This document shows, one piece after another, positions 7,636-15,901 of a DNA stretch of 28,820 nt. The notes beneath the pieces were generated by a model. That model saw only the letters and a list, made by a program, of their open reading frames with translations, was not told the origin of the DNA and did no database searches. This DNA is from Candidatus Sumerlaeota bacterium (GTDB lineage Bacteria > Sumerlaeota > Sumerlaeia > JAFGJS01): positions 1 to 28,820 of the forward strand of contig JAFGJS010000097.1 of NCBI GenBank assembly GCA_016928995.1. The letters are read 5' to 3'. Position numbers and translations under genes: made by a program. Each line of letters opens with the position of its first letter. Position 1 is the stretch's first letter.

Positions 7636-8028
7636 TCAAGGGGCGATTTCGACGGCTGGCATTTTATCCGGCAGCGCTTCCTCGCCAGCGGGTGACGCTT
7701 GGCGTTCGGGCATGCCGTAGTTTTTGCGCAGCAGGTCCGCGTCGGTGTATAGCAGGCGCGACATCTCCTGGTATTGTTTGGCACGGCGGGCCATCTGCTG
7801 GCTGCGCAGGGCGTTTTGCTGGTCGCTGAGTTCGCGCGATATTTCGAAGTACTCGTAGCCCATGAGGTAATAGGACTCGGCCAGGTATTCGTAAAAACGA
7901 ACTTGATCCTGGCGCATTTGCTGCGAGATTTCGCGGCATTCGATCACGTCAAAATACGCGCACCCGTTTAGCATGGCCGCGCACAGCGTCAGCGCGGCAA
8001 GCGAGATAATTTTATGAAGATTCGGCAT
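7636..8028 (-). CDS. small lipoprotein, helical
   Basis: 130 residues. The signal peptide ends in the lipobox LNGC (Cys at about 23), so the mature protein is lipid-anchored in the cell envelope. The mature part is rich in Glu, Gln, Arg and Tyr and looks helical (about 35-105), with a low-complexity tail. It resembles no family I can name. It is the first gene of the operon leading to the TPR-like gene and mqnA, and is divergent from the metallo-hydrolase gene with 91 bases between starts. TTGACA at 8044-8049 points towards the plus gene but has no well-spaced -10. Confidence 0.75.
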   Translation of the reverse strand: MPNLHKIISLAALTLCAAMLNGCAYFDVIECREISQQMRQDQVRFYEYLAESYYLMGYEYFEISRELSDQQNALRSQQMARRAKQYQEMSRLLYTDADLLRKNYGMPERQASPAGEEALPDKMPAVEIAP

Positions 8029-8119
8029 GGCGGCGTTCCTTGTTTGACAAGTCGCTTTTCAGACTGCACGATCTTTATATTTAGGAGCTTTGGGTCCAAG
8101 GGTCAAAGAATTTTTCACG

Positions 8120-8914
8120 ATGAGCAATAAAGTCACCATTCTCGGCAGCGGCACTTCGTTCGGCGTTCCAGTGATCGGCTGCGATTGCGAGGTGTGCCGG
8201 TCTTCGAATCCGAAGAATAAACGGCTACGTTCGAGCATTTTCGTGGAGACGGCCGAGGAGAAGATCCTGGTGGACTGCGGAACGGATTTTCGTCAGCAGG
8301 CGCTGCGCGCGGGGATCCGCCGAATCGATCGGATTCTGGTCACCCATGCGCACGCGGATCATGTGAGCGGGATTGATGAGCTGCGGATTTTTCTTTTTTT
8401 CGTACGGCGTTCGATGCCGGTGTGGTGCAACGCCGCGGCGATGAAGGAGTTGCGGCTGCGTTTCGCTTATTATTTCGAAGAGGGCGCCTATGAAGGGGCG
8501 AATCCGGAGTTTCCGCCGGTGCTGGAGCTGCATGAGTTTTGGGAGCCGATGATCATCGGGGACGTTCGTGTGACGCCGATTCCAGTGATGCATGGGCGGC
8601 TGGAGATCCTGGGATTTCGTTTCAATGATCTGGCGTATGTCACGGATTGCAAGACGATGCCGGAGACTTCGATGGAGCTGCTGCGGGGCGTGGATACGCT
8701 GATCCTGAACGCGCTGCGCACGAAGCCGCATGCGGTGCATATGAGTTTGGACGACGCCGTGGCGCTGGTGAAGGAGATCGGTCCGAAACGCGCGTATTTC
8801 GTGCACATGACGCATGACCTTGAGCATGAGGCGACGAACGAGTATCTGGCCGGAATTCCCGGCGCTCCCCCGATGGAATTGGCCTATGATGGCTTGACGT
8901 TGCAGTTTGACTGA
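8120..8914 (+). CDS. PhnP-like MBL-fold metallo-hydrolase
   Basis: 264 residues. Metallo-beta-lactamase fold hydrolase, most like PhnP-type phosphodiesterases. Seen: an N-terminal ILGSGTSFGVPVIGC start with C21-x-C23-x-x-C26, a structural zinc site seen in PhnP relatives. The catalytic HAHADH motif at 76-81 carries the two-metal ligands. Further candidate ligands are the His in VMHGRLE, the Asp in YVTDCK, and His in YFVHMTHD. No phosphonate C-P lyase genes are nearby, so the natural substrate is open. ATG 8120 starts the family alignment (MSNKVTILGSG). An in-frame upstream ATG at 8090 adds only ten residues, and neither start has a strong ribosome site. Confidence 0.85.
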   Translation: MSNKVTILGSGTSFGVPVIGCDCEVCRSSNPKNKRLRSSIFVETAEEKILVDCGTDFRQQALRAGIRRIDRILVTHAHADHVSGIDELRIFLFFVRRSMPVWCNAAAMKELRLRFAYYFEEGAYEGANPEFPPVLELHEFWEPMIIGDVRVTPIPVMHGRLEILGFRFNDLAYVTDCKTMPETSMELLRGVDTLILNALRTKPHAVHMSLDDAVALVKEIGPKRAYFVHMTHDLEHEATNEYLAGIPGAPPMELAYDGLTLQFD

Positions 8915-9715
8915 GCGGGAAATCCGTGAAATCGGCGATGTTTTGCCTCCGAATGAATTCAAGGGTAATTTATTTTGCGTTTTAGAAGCTAGCAAGCGGC
9001 GACTGATAAACACCGGGATGAGCTGCGAGGCATGCTTTCTGTATTCCATGCTGTTCGTGAAAAAGTTTACTTCATTTCTTTCTTTCCCTCTTTCCTTCGT
9101 CCTTCCTTTAACAGGAGTTACGCATCTTGTCATTAGCCAGGGTATCGAAGTAGGCATGTCCTGGTCCACTGCTAGTGTGTAATGATATTGCCGCAGGGAA
9201 CGTTTTTTTCAGCGCAGCTGACTGGCCGGAAAAGAGAGATATATAAGGTGAAATTTAAGCAGAAATATTTAGCTTGACTTCCGGTCATATAAGATGGATA
9301 AAAATCGCGTTGCTGGATTAATATCTAACTAAAGGCATCAACTTCGGATGGCCGATTAAGGTTAGATTGGTTACAATATTACAATGATATGGGAGGGAAA
9401 ATGTTGGGGAATCCTGTTTTGAGAATACTGCGTGCATAGGCACCAGCCTTTTGTTGCTGTTGGCGCCCCTTGTCTTTTTTGTTGGTGAGCCGTGAAAAAT
9501 TTGGTTCAAAATCCATTACCTGGCCGAATCCATACAAGGATAATCCGGAAGTATCCTGTCAATCAGTGATCGGAATCGGCCAACCTCATTGTATTCCGGG
9601 GCTGTCACACAATTCTGTTTTGTAATTTGAAGAATAATAGATCAAGCGGTTTTGCGTGTGTCGGCGCTTTTTAGCACGTGTAAGATCAAACTAATACCTA
9701 TTCAAGGAGGGGAAC
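8915..9715 (+). other. 800-base gene-free leader region of the peptidase gene
   Basis: No convincing coding frame, RNA or long repeat. AT content is higher than in the flanking genes. A possible promoter is TTGACT (9274-9279), 17 bases, GATAAA (9297-9302), which would give a leader of roughly 400 bases. A pyrimidine-rich run lies near 9075-9112. The strong ribosome site GGAGGGG ends a few bases before ATG 9716. Confidence 0.35.
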
Positions 9716-12700
9716 ATGTCTAATCAAGGCATCGTGGGGATTGCAAAAGGAAAGTGTGTTTCAATGGTTTTGGTGTTTTTTGTATTGATATCGATGATTG
9801 GTTCCATTGCGGATGCGGCGACGATCCAGGTCAAAACAGGGGAACAGGATGCTGTCGTCATCGACACGTCTGATATTGTCATCACTGCCGCAGCTGATAA
9901 CATGGCCAGCATCCAATGTGCTGATGCGCAATATCTCAGCGAACCGGGGCAGCCGCGGATTCCCTGGAAGGTCGTGACGGTTCTTTTGCCGCCGAACGCC
10001 GACCTTTCGACGGTCGCCTATAAGGTCAATGGAATCACCTACGCTCCTGTTGATGGGAATTATGATCTTGAACCATCGCCGCTTTACGCGACCTGGGATC
10101 AAGACGGCAATCCTGTTGTCGTCATTCCTCCGGGACGCACAATCGTCGATGGATATGATGCGGATATTTATCAAGCCGATGAGTATTGGCCGCAGGAGGC
10201 CGCCAAGATCTCCCAAACGGGCGAGCTGCGTCAGTGGAAACTGGCTGAGGTGGCTGTGCCGCTGGCGAGATACAATCCGGTGACGGGCAGCATTCAGGAA
10301 GTTGTCGCAGCCGATATTAACGTCACTTTTACGAGCAGCAAAACCGCCCGAGGCGCCGGCGCGGTCATGCGGACGCAGCAGATGGGCCGGGTGAAACAGC
10401 TGACGGTGAACTTTGACCAGGGCATTACGGCCTACGGAGATTCGGTTGCTCAAGCAGCGACGGAAAGAAGCGAGACTTCGACGGGCTATGTCATTATCAC
10501 CACCGATGACATTGTCAGCGCTTCGTCCACGCTTGATGATTTTGTGGCTCATAAGCAGGGCCTGGGCTGGAATGTGCAGATTGCCACTGGTTCCGACTGG
10601 GGCGGAGGAACCGGCACAACCGCTTACAGCAACATTCTCACCTGGCTGGAAAATAATTATCTGACATTGGATGTGTTATACGTGCTGCTGATCGGCACGC
10701 CCTACACCGACACAGGCACCGTGCCCATGTTGATGTACACAGATGCCGGGGGCGATGCGCCGACGGATTTTTTCTACTCCAGTTTTGACGGCGACGTATA
10801 TTGGGAAGTCGTCGTCGGCAGAATTCCATACTACGGCGACGCCGATGCATTGGACGCCGTGCTGCAAAGAGCGATCGATTTCGAAAATTCAACCATCACC
10901 GGGTGGCACAAGAATGTGCTTCTGCCCATGGGCCGGCTGGATGACAGCACTCCGATGTATCAGTTAGGAGAACAGATCATCAGCGATGTTTTGGATCCCC
11001 TGAGCATCACTTCGGATCGGATTTACGAGCAAGGCTTCGGCATGGCGCCGGAATATACGTATAGCGAGGCGCCGGCGTACATCATGGATGATGTCTGGAA
11101 TACCGAGGCGTACGGGATGGTTTTCTGGATCACGCATGGCAGTCAGACGTTGGCGCAGTATTTCATCGACACCTCGGATTGTTCGAGATTGAACGCTGAT
11201 TATCCGAGCATCGTTTATCAGGGTTCTTGTCTCAATGCTTATCCGGAAAACAGCAGCAACCTGGCCTATGTCATCCTGCAAACCGGAGGCATTGTGACAG
11301 TCGCCGCAACCCGCGAATCATACTATAACGTCGCGCAAACGAATTTTTACGCCGAGGGAAGCATCGGAACACTGGCGCTTCGGTATATCGGCTATTTGTG
11401 CAATAACGGAGAAAGCGCGGGTTTGGGTTGGGCCAACGTCCGACAGAACGGCTACACCTATCCGCCGAACAGGTATCGCATGAATCTTTATGGCGATCCT
11501 TCGATTTCTCTGACATTTTCCGCTCCAACCACGCCGGCCAATCTGACGGCTTTCCCGGCTGATGGCGGAGTCGCGCTGACCTGGGATGAAAGCGCTCCTG
11601 TTTATAATATCTATTCCAGCTCAACATCAGGCGGCGTTTACAGTCTGGTGGCGTCGGGCGTCAAAGCCAATCGCTATTACGTCAGCGGCCTGACCAACGG
11701 CACAACCAGGTATTACGTTGTGACGGGCGGGATTATCGGGACGGATGAGTCCGCTTATAGCGATGAAGTTTCGGCGACGCCCCAGCAGACGCTTACGGCC
11801 CTCTATGCATTTGAAAACAATGCGAACGACAGCTCGGTCAACGGCGCCAACGCCACGGTCACAGGTTCTCCGGTTTATTCCACGGGGCAGATCGATCAGG
11901 CGATCTATCTGGACGGTTCGGATGATTATATGACGCTTCCCGCCGGAGCGGCGATCGGCGAAACTCTCACCGTGGCCACATGGGTGAAATGGAATGGCGG
12001 CAGCAACTGGCAACGTATTTTTGACTTTGGCAATGGCGAGACGGAATATATGTTGCTGACGCCGGCTTCGGGCGGCGGTACGCTGCGATTCGCCATGTCA
12101 GTCAGCGGATACAGCAGCGAGGAGCGTATCGAGGATTCCACGACGCTGGCATCAGGAGAATGGGTGCATGTCGCCGTGACATTAGACGGCGCCACGGGCA
12201 CGCTGTATGTCAATGGTTCGGCGGCGGGGACGAATACCGCGATGACGATCACTCCTGCTTCATTCCTTCCTTGTAAAAACTACGTCGGGGCCAGCCAGTT
12301 CACCGCGGACCCGCTATTCGCAGGCTACATCGACGACTTCCGCGTTTACAGCTACGCGCTGAGCGCGGCGGAAGTGGCTGCGTTGGCTTCCGGCGAAACG
12401 TTAAACAATGCGCCGGTGGCTGTTGATGATGCGGACTCGGTTGATGAGGACGGCTCGGTGACGATTGACGTGCTGGCGAACGACAGCGACGCCGATGAGG
12501 ATACGCTCAGCGTGGCTTCCGTGACGCAAGGCTCGAACGGCGCGGTGGTCAACAACGGCACGGATGTGACTTACACGCCGGATTCCAATTTCAACGGCAG
12601 CGATTCCTTCACCTGCACCGTCAGCGACGGCAATGGCGGCACGGACAGCGCCACGGTGACTGTGACTGTCAATGCGGTCAACGACGCTCCGTACTGGATC

Positions 12701-14866
12701 TCGGATCCATTCAGCAAATCCAGCGCCACGGAGGACCAGGCATACAGCGCCACGATTGCGGATGACGCGAGTGATGTCGACTCCGGCGACTCGCTTTCGT
12801 TCAGCAAGGTGAGCGGATCTTCGTGGCTGAGCGTGGCGAGCGACGGCACGCTTTCCGGCACGCCGTCCTTGAGCGATGTGGGCGCGAACTCATTCACCGT
12901 TCGCGTAACGGACGCCGCCTCGGCCAGCGATGATGCGACGTTGAATATCACCGTCGTGGAATACAACAATCCGCCAGTCGCCTCGAACGATACGGACTCG
13001 GTCGATGAAGACGGCTCCGTGACCATCGACGTGCTGGCGAACGACAGCGACGCCGATGAGGATACGCTCAGCGTGCTGTCCGTGACGCAAGGCTCGAACG
13101 GCGCGGTGGTCAACAACGGCACGGACGCGACCTACACTCCAAACTCCAACTATAACGGCAGCGACACCTTCACCTACGTGGTCAGCGACGGCAACGGCGG
13201 CACGGACAGCGCAACAGTCAACGTGACCGTCAACGCTGTTAATGATGCCCCAACGTTCACGTCCGATCCGATCAGCAAGGCGGACGCCACGGCGGATTCC
13301 GCTTACTCCGGCGCCACGCTGTCAGGAGAAGCGACCGACGGCGACGGCGACTCGCTGAGCTACAGCAAGGTCTCCGGGGCCGATTGGCTGAGCGTGGCGA
13401 GCGATGGCGCGCTTTCCGGCACGCCGGCCTCGAGCGATGAGGGCGTGAATGCCTTCACCGTTCAGGTCAGCGACGGCAACGGCGGCACGGACACTGCCAC
13501 GTTGAACATCACCGTCAACGCCGCGTCAACCGTGGGTCTGGTCGCATACTACGAGTTCGATGGCGACGCCACCGACGGCGAAGGCGACAATGACGGCACG
13601 GAAGCGGGAAGCCCGTCGTATGTCACCGGCATGGTAGGGCAGGCGATCGACTTCGACGGCTCGGATGACGCGGTCACTTTGCCCAGCGGCGTGGCGGATC
13701 ACGATGACATCACCATCGCCGCATGGATCAACTGGGACGGCGGAAGCAGCTGGCAGCGCATCTTCGACTTCGGCAACGACAGCACCGAATACATGTTCCT
13801 CACGCCCAGTTCCAGCGGCAGCACGTTGCGTTTTGCGATTACGGTCGATAGTTACGGCAACGAACAAATCGTGGAGACCAGCGCGATCTCCACTGGCGAA
13901 TGGGTGCATGTGGCCGTGACGCTCAGCGGCGACACCGGCACGCTGTATGTGGATGGCGAGGCGGTCGCGACGAACACCAGCATGACGCTCGATCCGACCG
14001 ACTTTAGTCCAACGGCGAATTACATCGGCCAGAGCCAGTTCTCCGCCGATCCGCTATACGACGGCCGCGTCGATGAATTCCGCATTTACAACTACGCGCT
14101 GGCCGCCTCGGAAATCGCCACACTGGCCAGCATCACGCCTCCGAACAATGCGCCGGTTTTCACCAATGATCCGATCACTGGAGCTTCGGCGACGGAAGAC
14201 GTCGCTTACAGCGACACGCTCGACGGCGAGGCGACTGACGTGGATGGTGACACGCTGACTTACAGCAAGGTTTCCGGTCCGGACTGGCTGAGCGTGGCCA
14301 GCGACGGCGCGCTTTCCGGCACGCCGGGAACGGATGATGTCGGTGAAAACAGCTTCATCGTGCAAGTCGACGACGGCAACGGCGGCACGGATACCGCGAC
14401 ATTGAACATCACGGTCAATCAGGCGGGCAGCGGTCCGGTGATTCTGCTGCAAGACGGTTTCGAGTCCAGTTTTGATCTCTGGACTGACTCCGGCTCGACT
14501 GACTGGGATCGCACGACGGCTCAGTATGTCTCGGGAAGTTACTCCGCGCACTGCGGATCGTCGGACAACGATCTGATCTCCGATAATCTGGACACCTCGG
14601 GCTACAGCACGATCACCATCGAATTCTGGTATCGCGATGACGATATTGACGACCGGGACAATGTCTATCTGCAGCTGTATAATGGAACCAGCTATGTGAA
14701 TTACTACGAGTTGGGCAACTCGACGGAAGACACATGGCACCAGTACACAGCGACAATCACGGCGTCGCAGTATTTCATCTCGAACTTCCGCATCAAGTTC
14801 GAAGGCTCCTCCATCGACACCGGCGAAAACCTGTGGATCGACGACGTGACAATCACCGCGGAATAG
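9716..14866 (+). CDS. secreted gingipain-type (C25) cysteine peptidase with LamG, cadherin-like and Ig-like modules
   Basis: 1716 residues, preceded by AAGGAGGGG. Signal peptide 1-34 (cleavage after ADA). Residues about 40-230 resemble the C25 propeptide (EPGQPRIPWKVVTVLLPP). The peptidase C25 domain covers about 257-600, with the expected dyad His474 (WITHGS) and Cys505 (GSCLNAYP), 31 apart, close to gingipain spacing. Then a fibronectin-III-like part (605-692), LamG 1 (695-895), cadherin-like 1 (899-992, VDEDGSVTIDVLANDSDAD), Ig-like 1 (992-1081), cadherin-like 2 (1083-1176), Ig-like 2 (1177-1271), LamG 2 (1272-1475), Ig-like 3 (1478-1571) and a C-terminal jelly-roll/MAM-like part (1573-1716). 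The many Asp and DGDG patterns suggest calcium binding. I see no PEP-CTERM, LPXTG or type IX sorting domain at the end. Probably a surface or released peptidase that binds glycans. Module boundaries are approximate. Confidence 0.9.
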   Translation: MSNQGIVGIAKGKCVSMVLVFFVLISMIGSIADAATIQVKTGEQDAVVIDTSDIVITAAADNMASIQCADAQYLSEPGQPRIPWKVVTVLLPPNADLSTVAYKVNGITYAPVDGNYDLEPSPLYATWDQDGNPVVVIPPGRTIVDGYDADIYQADEYWPQEAAKISQTGELRQWKLAEVAVPLARYNPVTGSIQEVVAADINVTFTSSKTARGAGAVMRTQQMGRVKQLTVNFDQGITAYGDSVAQAATERSETSTGYVIITTDDIVSASSTLDDFVAHKQGLGWNVQIATGSDWGGGTGTTAYSNILTWLENNYLTLDVLYVLLIGTPYTDTGTVPMLMYTDAGGDAPTDFFYSSFDGDVYWEVVVGRIPYYGDADALDAVLQRAIDFENSTITGWHKNVLLPMGRLDDSTPMYQLGEQIISDVLDPLSITSDRIYEQGFGMAPEYTYSEAPAYIMDDVWNTEAYGMVFWITHGSQTLAQYFIDTSDCSRLNADYPSIVYQGSCLNAYPENSSNLAYVILQTGGIVTVAATRESYYNVAQTNFYAEGSIGTLALRYIGYLCNNGESAGLGWANVRQNGYTYPPNRYRMNLYGDPSISLTFSAPTTPANLTAFPADGGVALTWDESAPVYNIYSSSTSGGVYSLVASGVKANRYYVSGLTNGTTRYYVVTGGIIGTDESAYSDEVSATPQQTLTALYAFENNANDSSVNGANATVTGSPVYSTGQIDQAIYLDGSDDYMTLPAGAAIGETLTVATWVKWNGGSNWQRIFDFGNGETEYMLLTPASGGGTLRFAMSVSGYSSEERIEDSTTLASGEWVHVAVTLDGATGTLYVNGSAAGTNTAMTITPASFLPCKNYVGASQFTADPLFAGYIDDFRVYSYALSAAEVAALASGETLNNAPVAVDDADSVDEDGSVTIDVLANDSDADEDTLSVASVTQGSNGAVVNNGTDVTYTPDSNFNGSDSFTCTVSDGNGGTDSATVTVTVNAVNDAPYWISDPFSKSSATEDQAYSATIADDASDVDSGDSLSFSKVSGSSWLSVASDGTLSGTPSLSDVGANSFTVRVTDAASASDDATLNITVVEYNNPPVASNDTDSVDEDGSVTIDVLANDSDADEDTLSVLSVTQGSNGAVVNNGTDATYTPNSNYNGSDTFTYVVSDGNGGTDSATVNVTVNAVNDAPTFTSDPISKADATADSAYSGATLSGEATDGDGDSLSYSKVSGADWLSVASDGALSGTPASSDEGVNAFTVQVSDGNGGTDTATLNITVNAASTVGLVAYYEFDGDATDGEGDNDGTEAGSPSYVTGMVGQAIDFDGSDDAVTLPSGVADHDDITIAAWINWDGGSSWQRIFDFGNDSTEYMFLTPSSSGSTLRFAITVDSYGNEQIVETSAISTGEWVHVAVTLSGDTGTLYVDGEAVATNTSMTLDPTDFSPTANYIGQSQFSADPLYDGRVDEFRIYNYALAASEIATLASITPPNNAPVFTNDPITGASATEDVAYSDTLDGEATDVDGDTLTYSKVSGPDWLSVASDGALSGTPGTDDVGENSFIVQVDDGNGGTDTATLNITVNQAGSGPVILLQDGFESSFDLWTDSGSTDWDRTTAQYVSGSYSAHCGSSDNDLISDNLDTSGYSTITIEFWYRDDDIDDRDNVYLQLYNGTSYVNYYELGNSTEDTWHQYTATITASQYFISNFRIKFEGSSIDTGENLWIDDVTITAE
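12467..12564 (+). repeat. in-gene direct repeat, copy 1 (cadherin-like module)
   Basis: 98 bases matching 13028-13125 with only one codon different (GCT against CTG). The offset is 561 bases, an exact 187 codons. It encodes the DVLANDSDADEDTLSV part of the cadherin-like module. Confidence 0.9.
13028..13125 (+). repeat. in-gene direct repeat, copy 2 (cadherin-like module)
   Basis: Second copy of the repeat at 12467-12564, with 95 of 98 bases identical. Recombination between the copies would remove or add one cadherin-Ig unit without breaking the frame. Confidence 0.9.
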
Positions 14867-14878
14867 ATCAGACTGATT

Positions 14879-14912
14879 CTGCCGGCATACGCTCAATAGC
14901 GTTTGCCGGCAG
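14879..14912 (+). repeat. inverted repeat after the peptidase gene
   Basis: CTGCCGGCA and TGCCGGCAG, with an inner ACGC/GCGT, form a strong hairpin, but no T-run follows. It may protect the transcript end or be a small palindromic element. Confidence 0.5.
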
Positions 14913-14962
14913 GATCGAGAAACATCTCGAATGAATTCGGCTGGTGGAATGAAGCCGGCTTC

Positions 14963-14998
14963 AACAGCCCCGAATCCAACAAGATTCGGGGCTGTTTT
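14963..14998 (+). terminator. Rho-independent terminator of the peptidase gene
   Basis: A perfect 14-base stem AACAGCCCCGAATC (14963-14976) and GATTCGGGGCTGTT (14983-14996), with a 6-base loop, ends in TTTT. It points away from the peptidase gene and lies just beyond the 3' side of the opposing tRNA-Pro. Confidence 0.9.
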
Positions 14999-15044
14999 CT
15001 ATGCTATGATTGATTGACAATTGCGATAAGTTTGGTTTTTGAAG

Positions 15045-15121
15045 TGGTCGGGGTGGCCAGACTCGAACTGGCGACCCCCTGCTCCCAAAGCAGGTGCGCT
15101 AGCCAACTGCGCTACACCCCG
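15045..15121 (-). tRNA. tRNA-Pro (UGG)
   Basis: On the minus strand this is a complete 77-base cloverleaf. The acceptor is CGGGGTG with CACCCCG, discriminator A, and an encoded CCA at 15045-15047. The anticodon stem CCTGC/GCAGG holds the loop TTTGGGA with anticodon TGG. The T-arm contains GTTCGAGTC. No clear promoter is visible upstream (15122-15200). Confidence 0.97.
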
Positions 15122-15356
15122 ACTGGCGGCGAATCTGCCGCTTGGCGGCGCGTCTGATATGCTTTCCGCTGTGGTTTGAGCGGAAATTCGCGGCGCGGCG
15201 CGCGACGGCGGTTTGATTCGTTGTTGGGGGTCGAATCTTGATGCGTGGCGTCTCGGGTTGTCAAGTTCTATAGCGATGCTCTAAAATTTTGTCCGAATTG
15301 GCAGAGGACACAGCCGGGGGCGGCAGTGCCGCATGTATCAGGATGCGGATACTACT

Positions 15357-15484
15357 TTCGAGAGACGTCTATAGCTGTTCTCGAAATTTTTTGCGTCATC
15401 ACGTGGTAGGGACGGTTGTCCTCAACCGTCCGTCGCGGGCGATTGGGGACAATCGCCCCTACCCATTACGCCATTTCTTTCGAG
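15357..15484 (+). repeat. dispersed three-hairpin intergenic repeat, copy 2
   Basis: Same element as 6240-6368, same orientation. The two right-hand stems are the same as in copy 1. The left stem is TTCGAGA/TCTCGAA (15357-15363, 15379-15385), where copy 1 has AAGAATC/GATTCTT, so the hairpin is kept although the bases changed. The region 15128-15356 upstream has no gene; it holds a related TATAGCGATGCTCTAAAATTTT near 15271. Confidence 0.85.
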
Positions 15485-15615
15485 GGATGTTTGCTCTGTT
15501 GAAAAGTTTAGGATGTTACACTCGTTTTCGTCCTCGTTCTCGAAAATATATTTCCAGCGGGTGCGATAGACTGATTCGCATTATTGAATCCGTTTTCGAG
15601 GAGACGCAACAATCT

Positions 15616-15691
15616 GTACCGCGACCATCAGGGAGCGGCCCAACTGGTGTTATGGCAAGGATTGCGGGCCGCTCCCTGACGGTCGCGGTAC
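15616..15691. repeat. long palindrome of 26-base arms
   Basis: Arms 15616-15641 and 15666-15691 match at 25 of 26 bases (GTACCGCGACC/ATCAGGGAGCGGCCC type), around a 24-base spacer. The stem is far longer than a terminator and lacks a T-run. Confidence 0.85.
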
Positions 15692-15743
15692 TGAATTGAA
15701 AACATAAGGAATTCTGCGAACCAGTCTAGCGGTCAAATCGAGT

Positions 15744-15782
15744 ACGAGTACGAGTGCCGCTGCGTTGAGTACGAGTACGAAA
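15744..15782 (+). repeat. GAGTAC hexamer tandem repeats
   Basis: Two short runs, GAGTACGAGTACGAG and, after a dozen bases, GAGTACGAGTACGA. They are part of the nested element above. Confidence 0.75.
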
Positions 15783-15812
15783 ACAGCTTTTCAACAAGGC
15801 AAGAGCTGATCT

Positions 15813-15854
15813 AAAAAAAACCTTCCGCCAGACTTAGAGGCTGGCGGAAGGTTT
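15813..15854 (-). terminator. Rho-independent terminator of the DUF3352-like gene
   Basis: On the minus strand a 14-base stem (AAACCTTCCGCCAG at 15818-15831 with CTGGCGGAAGGTTT at 15841-15854) and a 9-base loop are followed by a run of eight Ts. It is 48 bases beyond the stop codon. Confidence 0.92.
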
Positions 15855-15901
15855 CGTGGTTTCTTCGTTGATCTGAGGCGAGCAGAGCCTCGGATGAGAT
15901 G

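Larger units (their letters stand above)
15497..15796. repeat. nested repeat element with 10-base terminal inverted repeats
   Basis: About 300 bases bounded by TGTTGAAAAG (15497-15506) and CTTTTCAACA (15787-15796). Inside each end lie matching arms of CTCGTTTTCGTCCTCGTTCTCG type (left, about 15521-15542) and GAGTACGAGTACGAAAAC type (right, about 15767-15786). In the middle is the large palindrome described separately. It contains no credible gene, so if mobile it would need an enzyme supplied from elsewhere. Confidence 0.6.

Noticed and set aside
8044-8080. Promoter for the PhnP-like gene (TTGACA and TTATAT)
   Set aside because: The spacing is about 25 bases, outside the usual 16-19.
14436-14866. 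End of the peptidase checked for PEP-CTERM, LPXTG or a type IX tail, prompted by the TIGR04073 genes
   Set aside because: The protein ends in a strand-rich WIDDVTITAE with no hydrophobic helix, no basic tail and no PEP or LPXTG motif.
15744-15782. GAGTAC repeats considered as a CRISPR array
   Set aside because: The units are six bases without unique spacers, and no cas gene is present.
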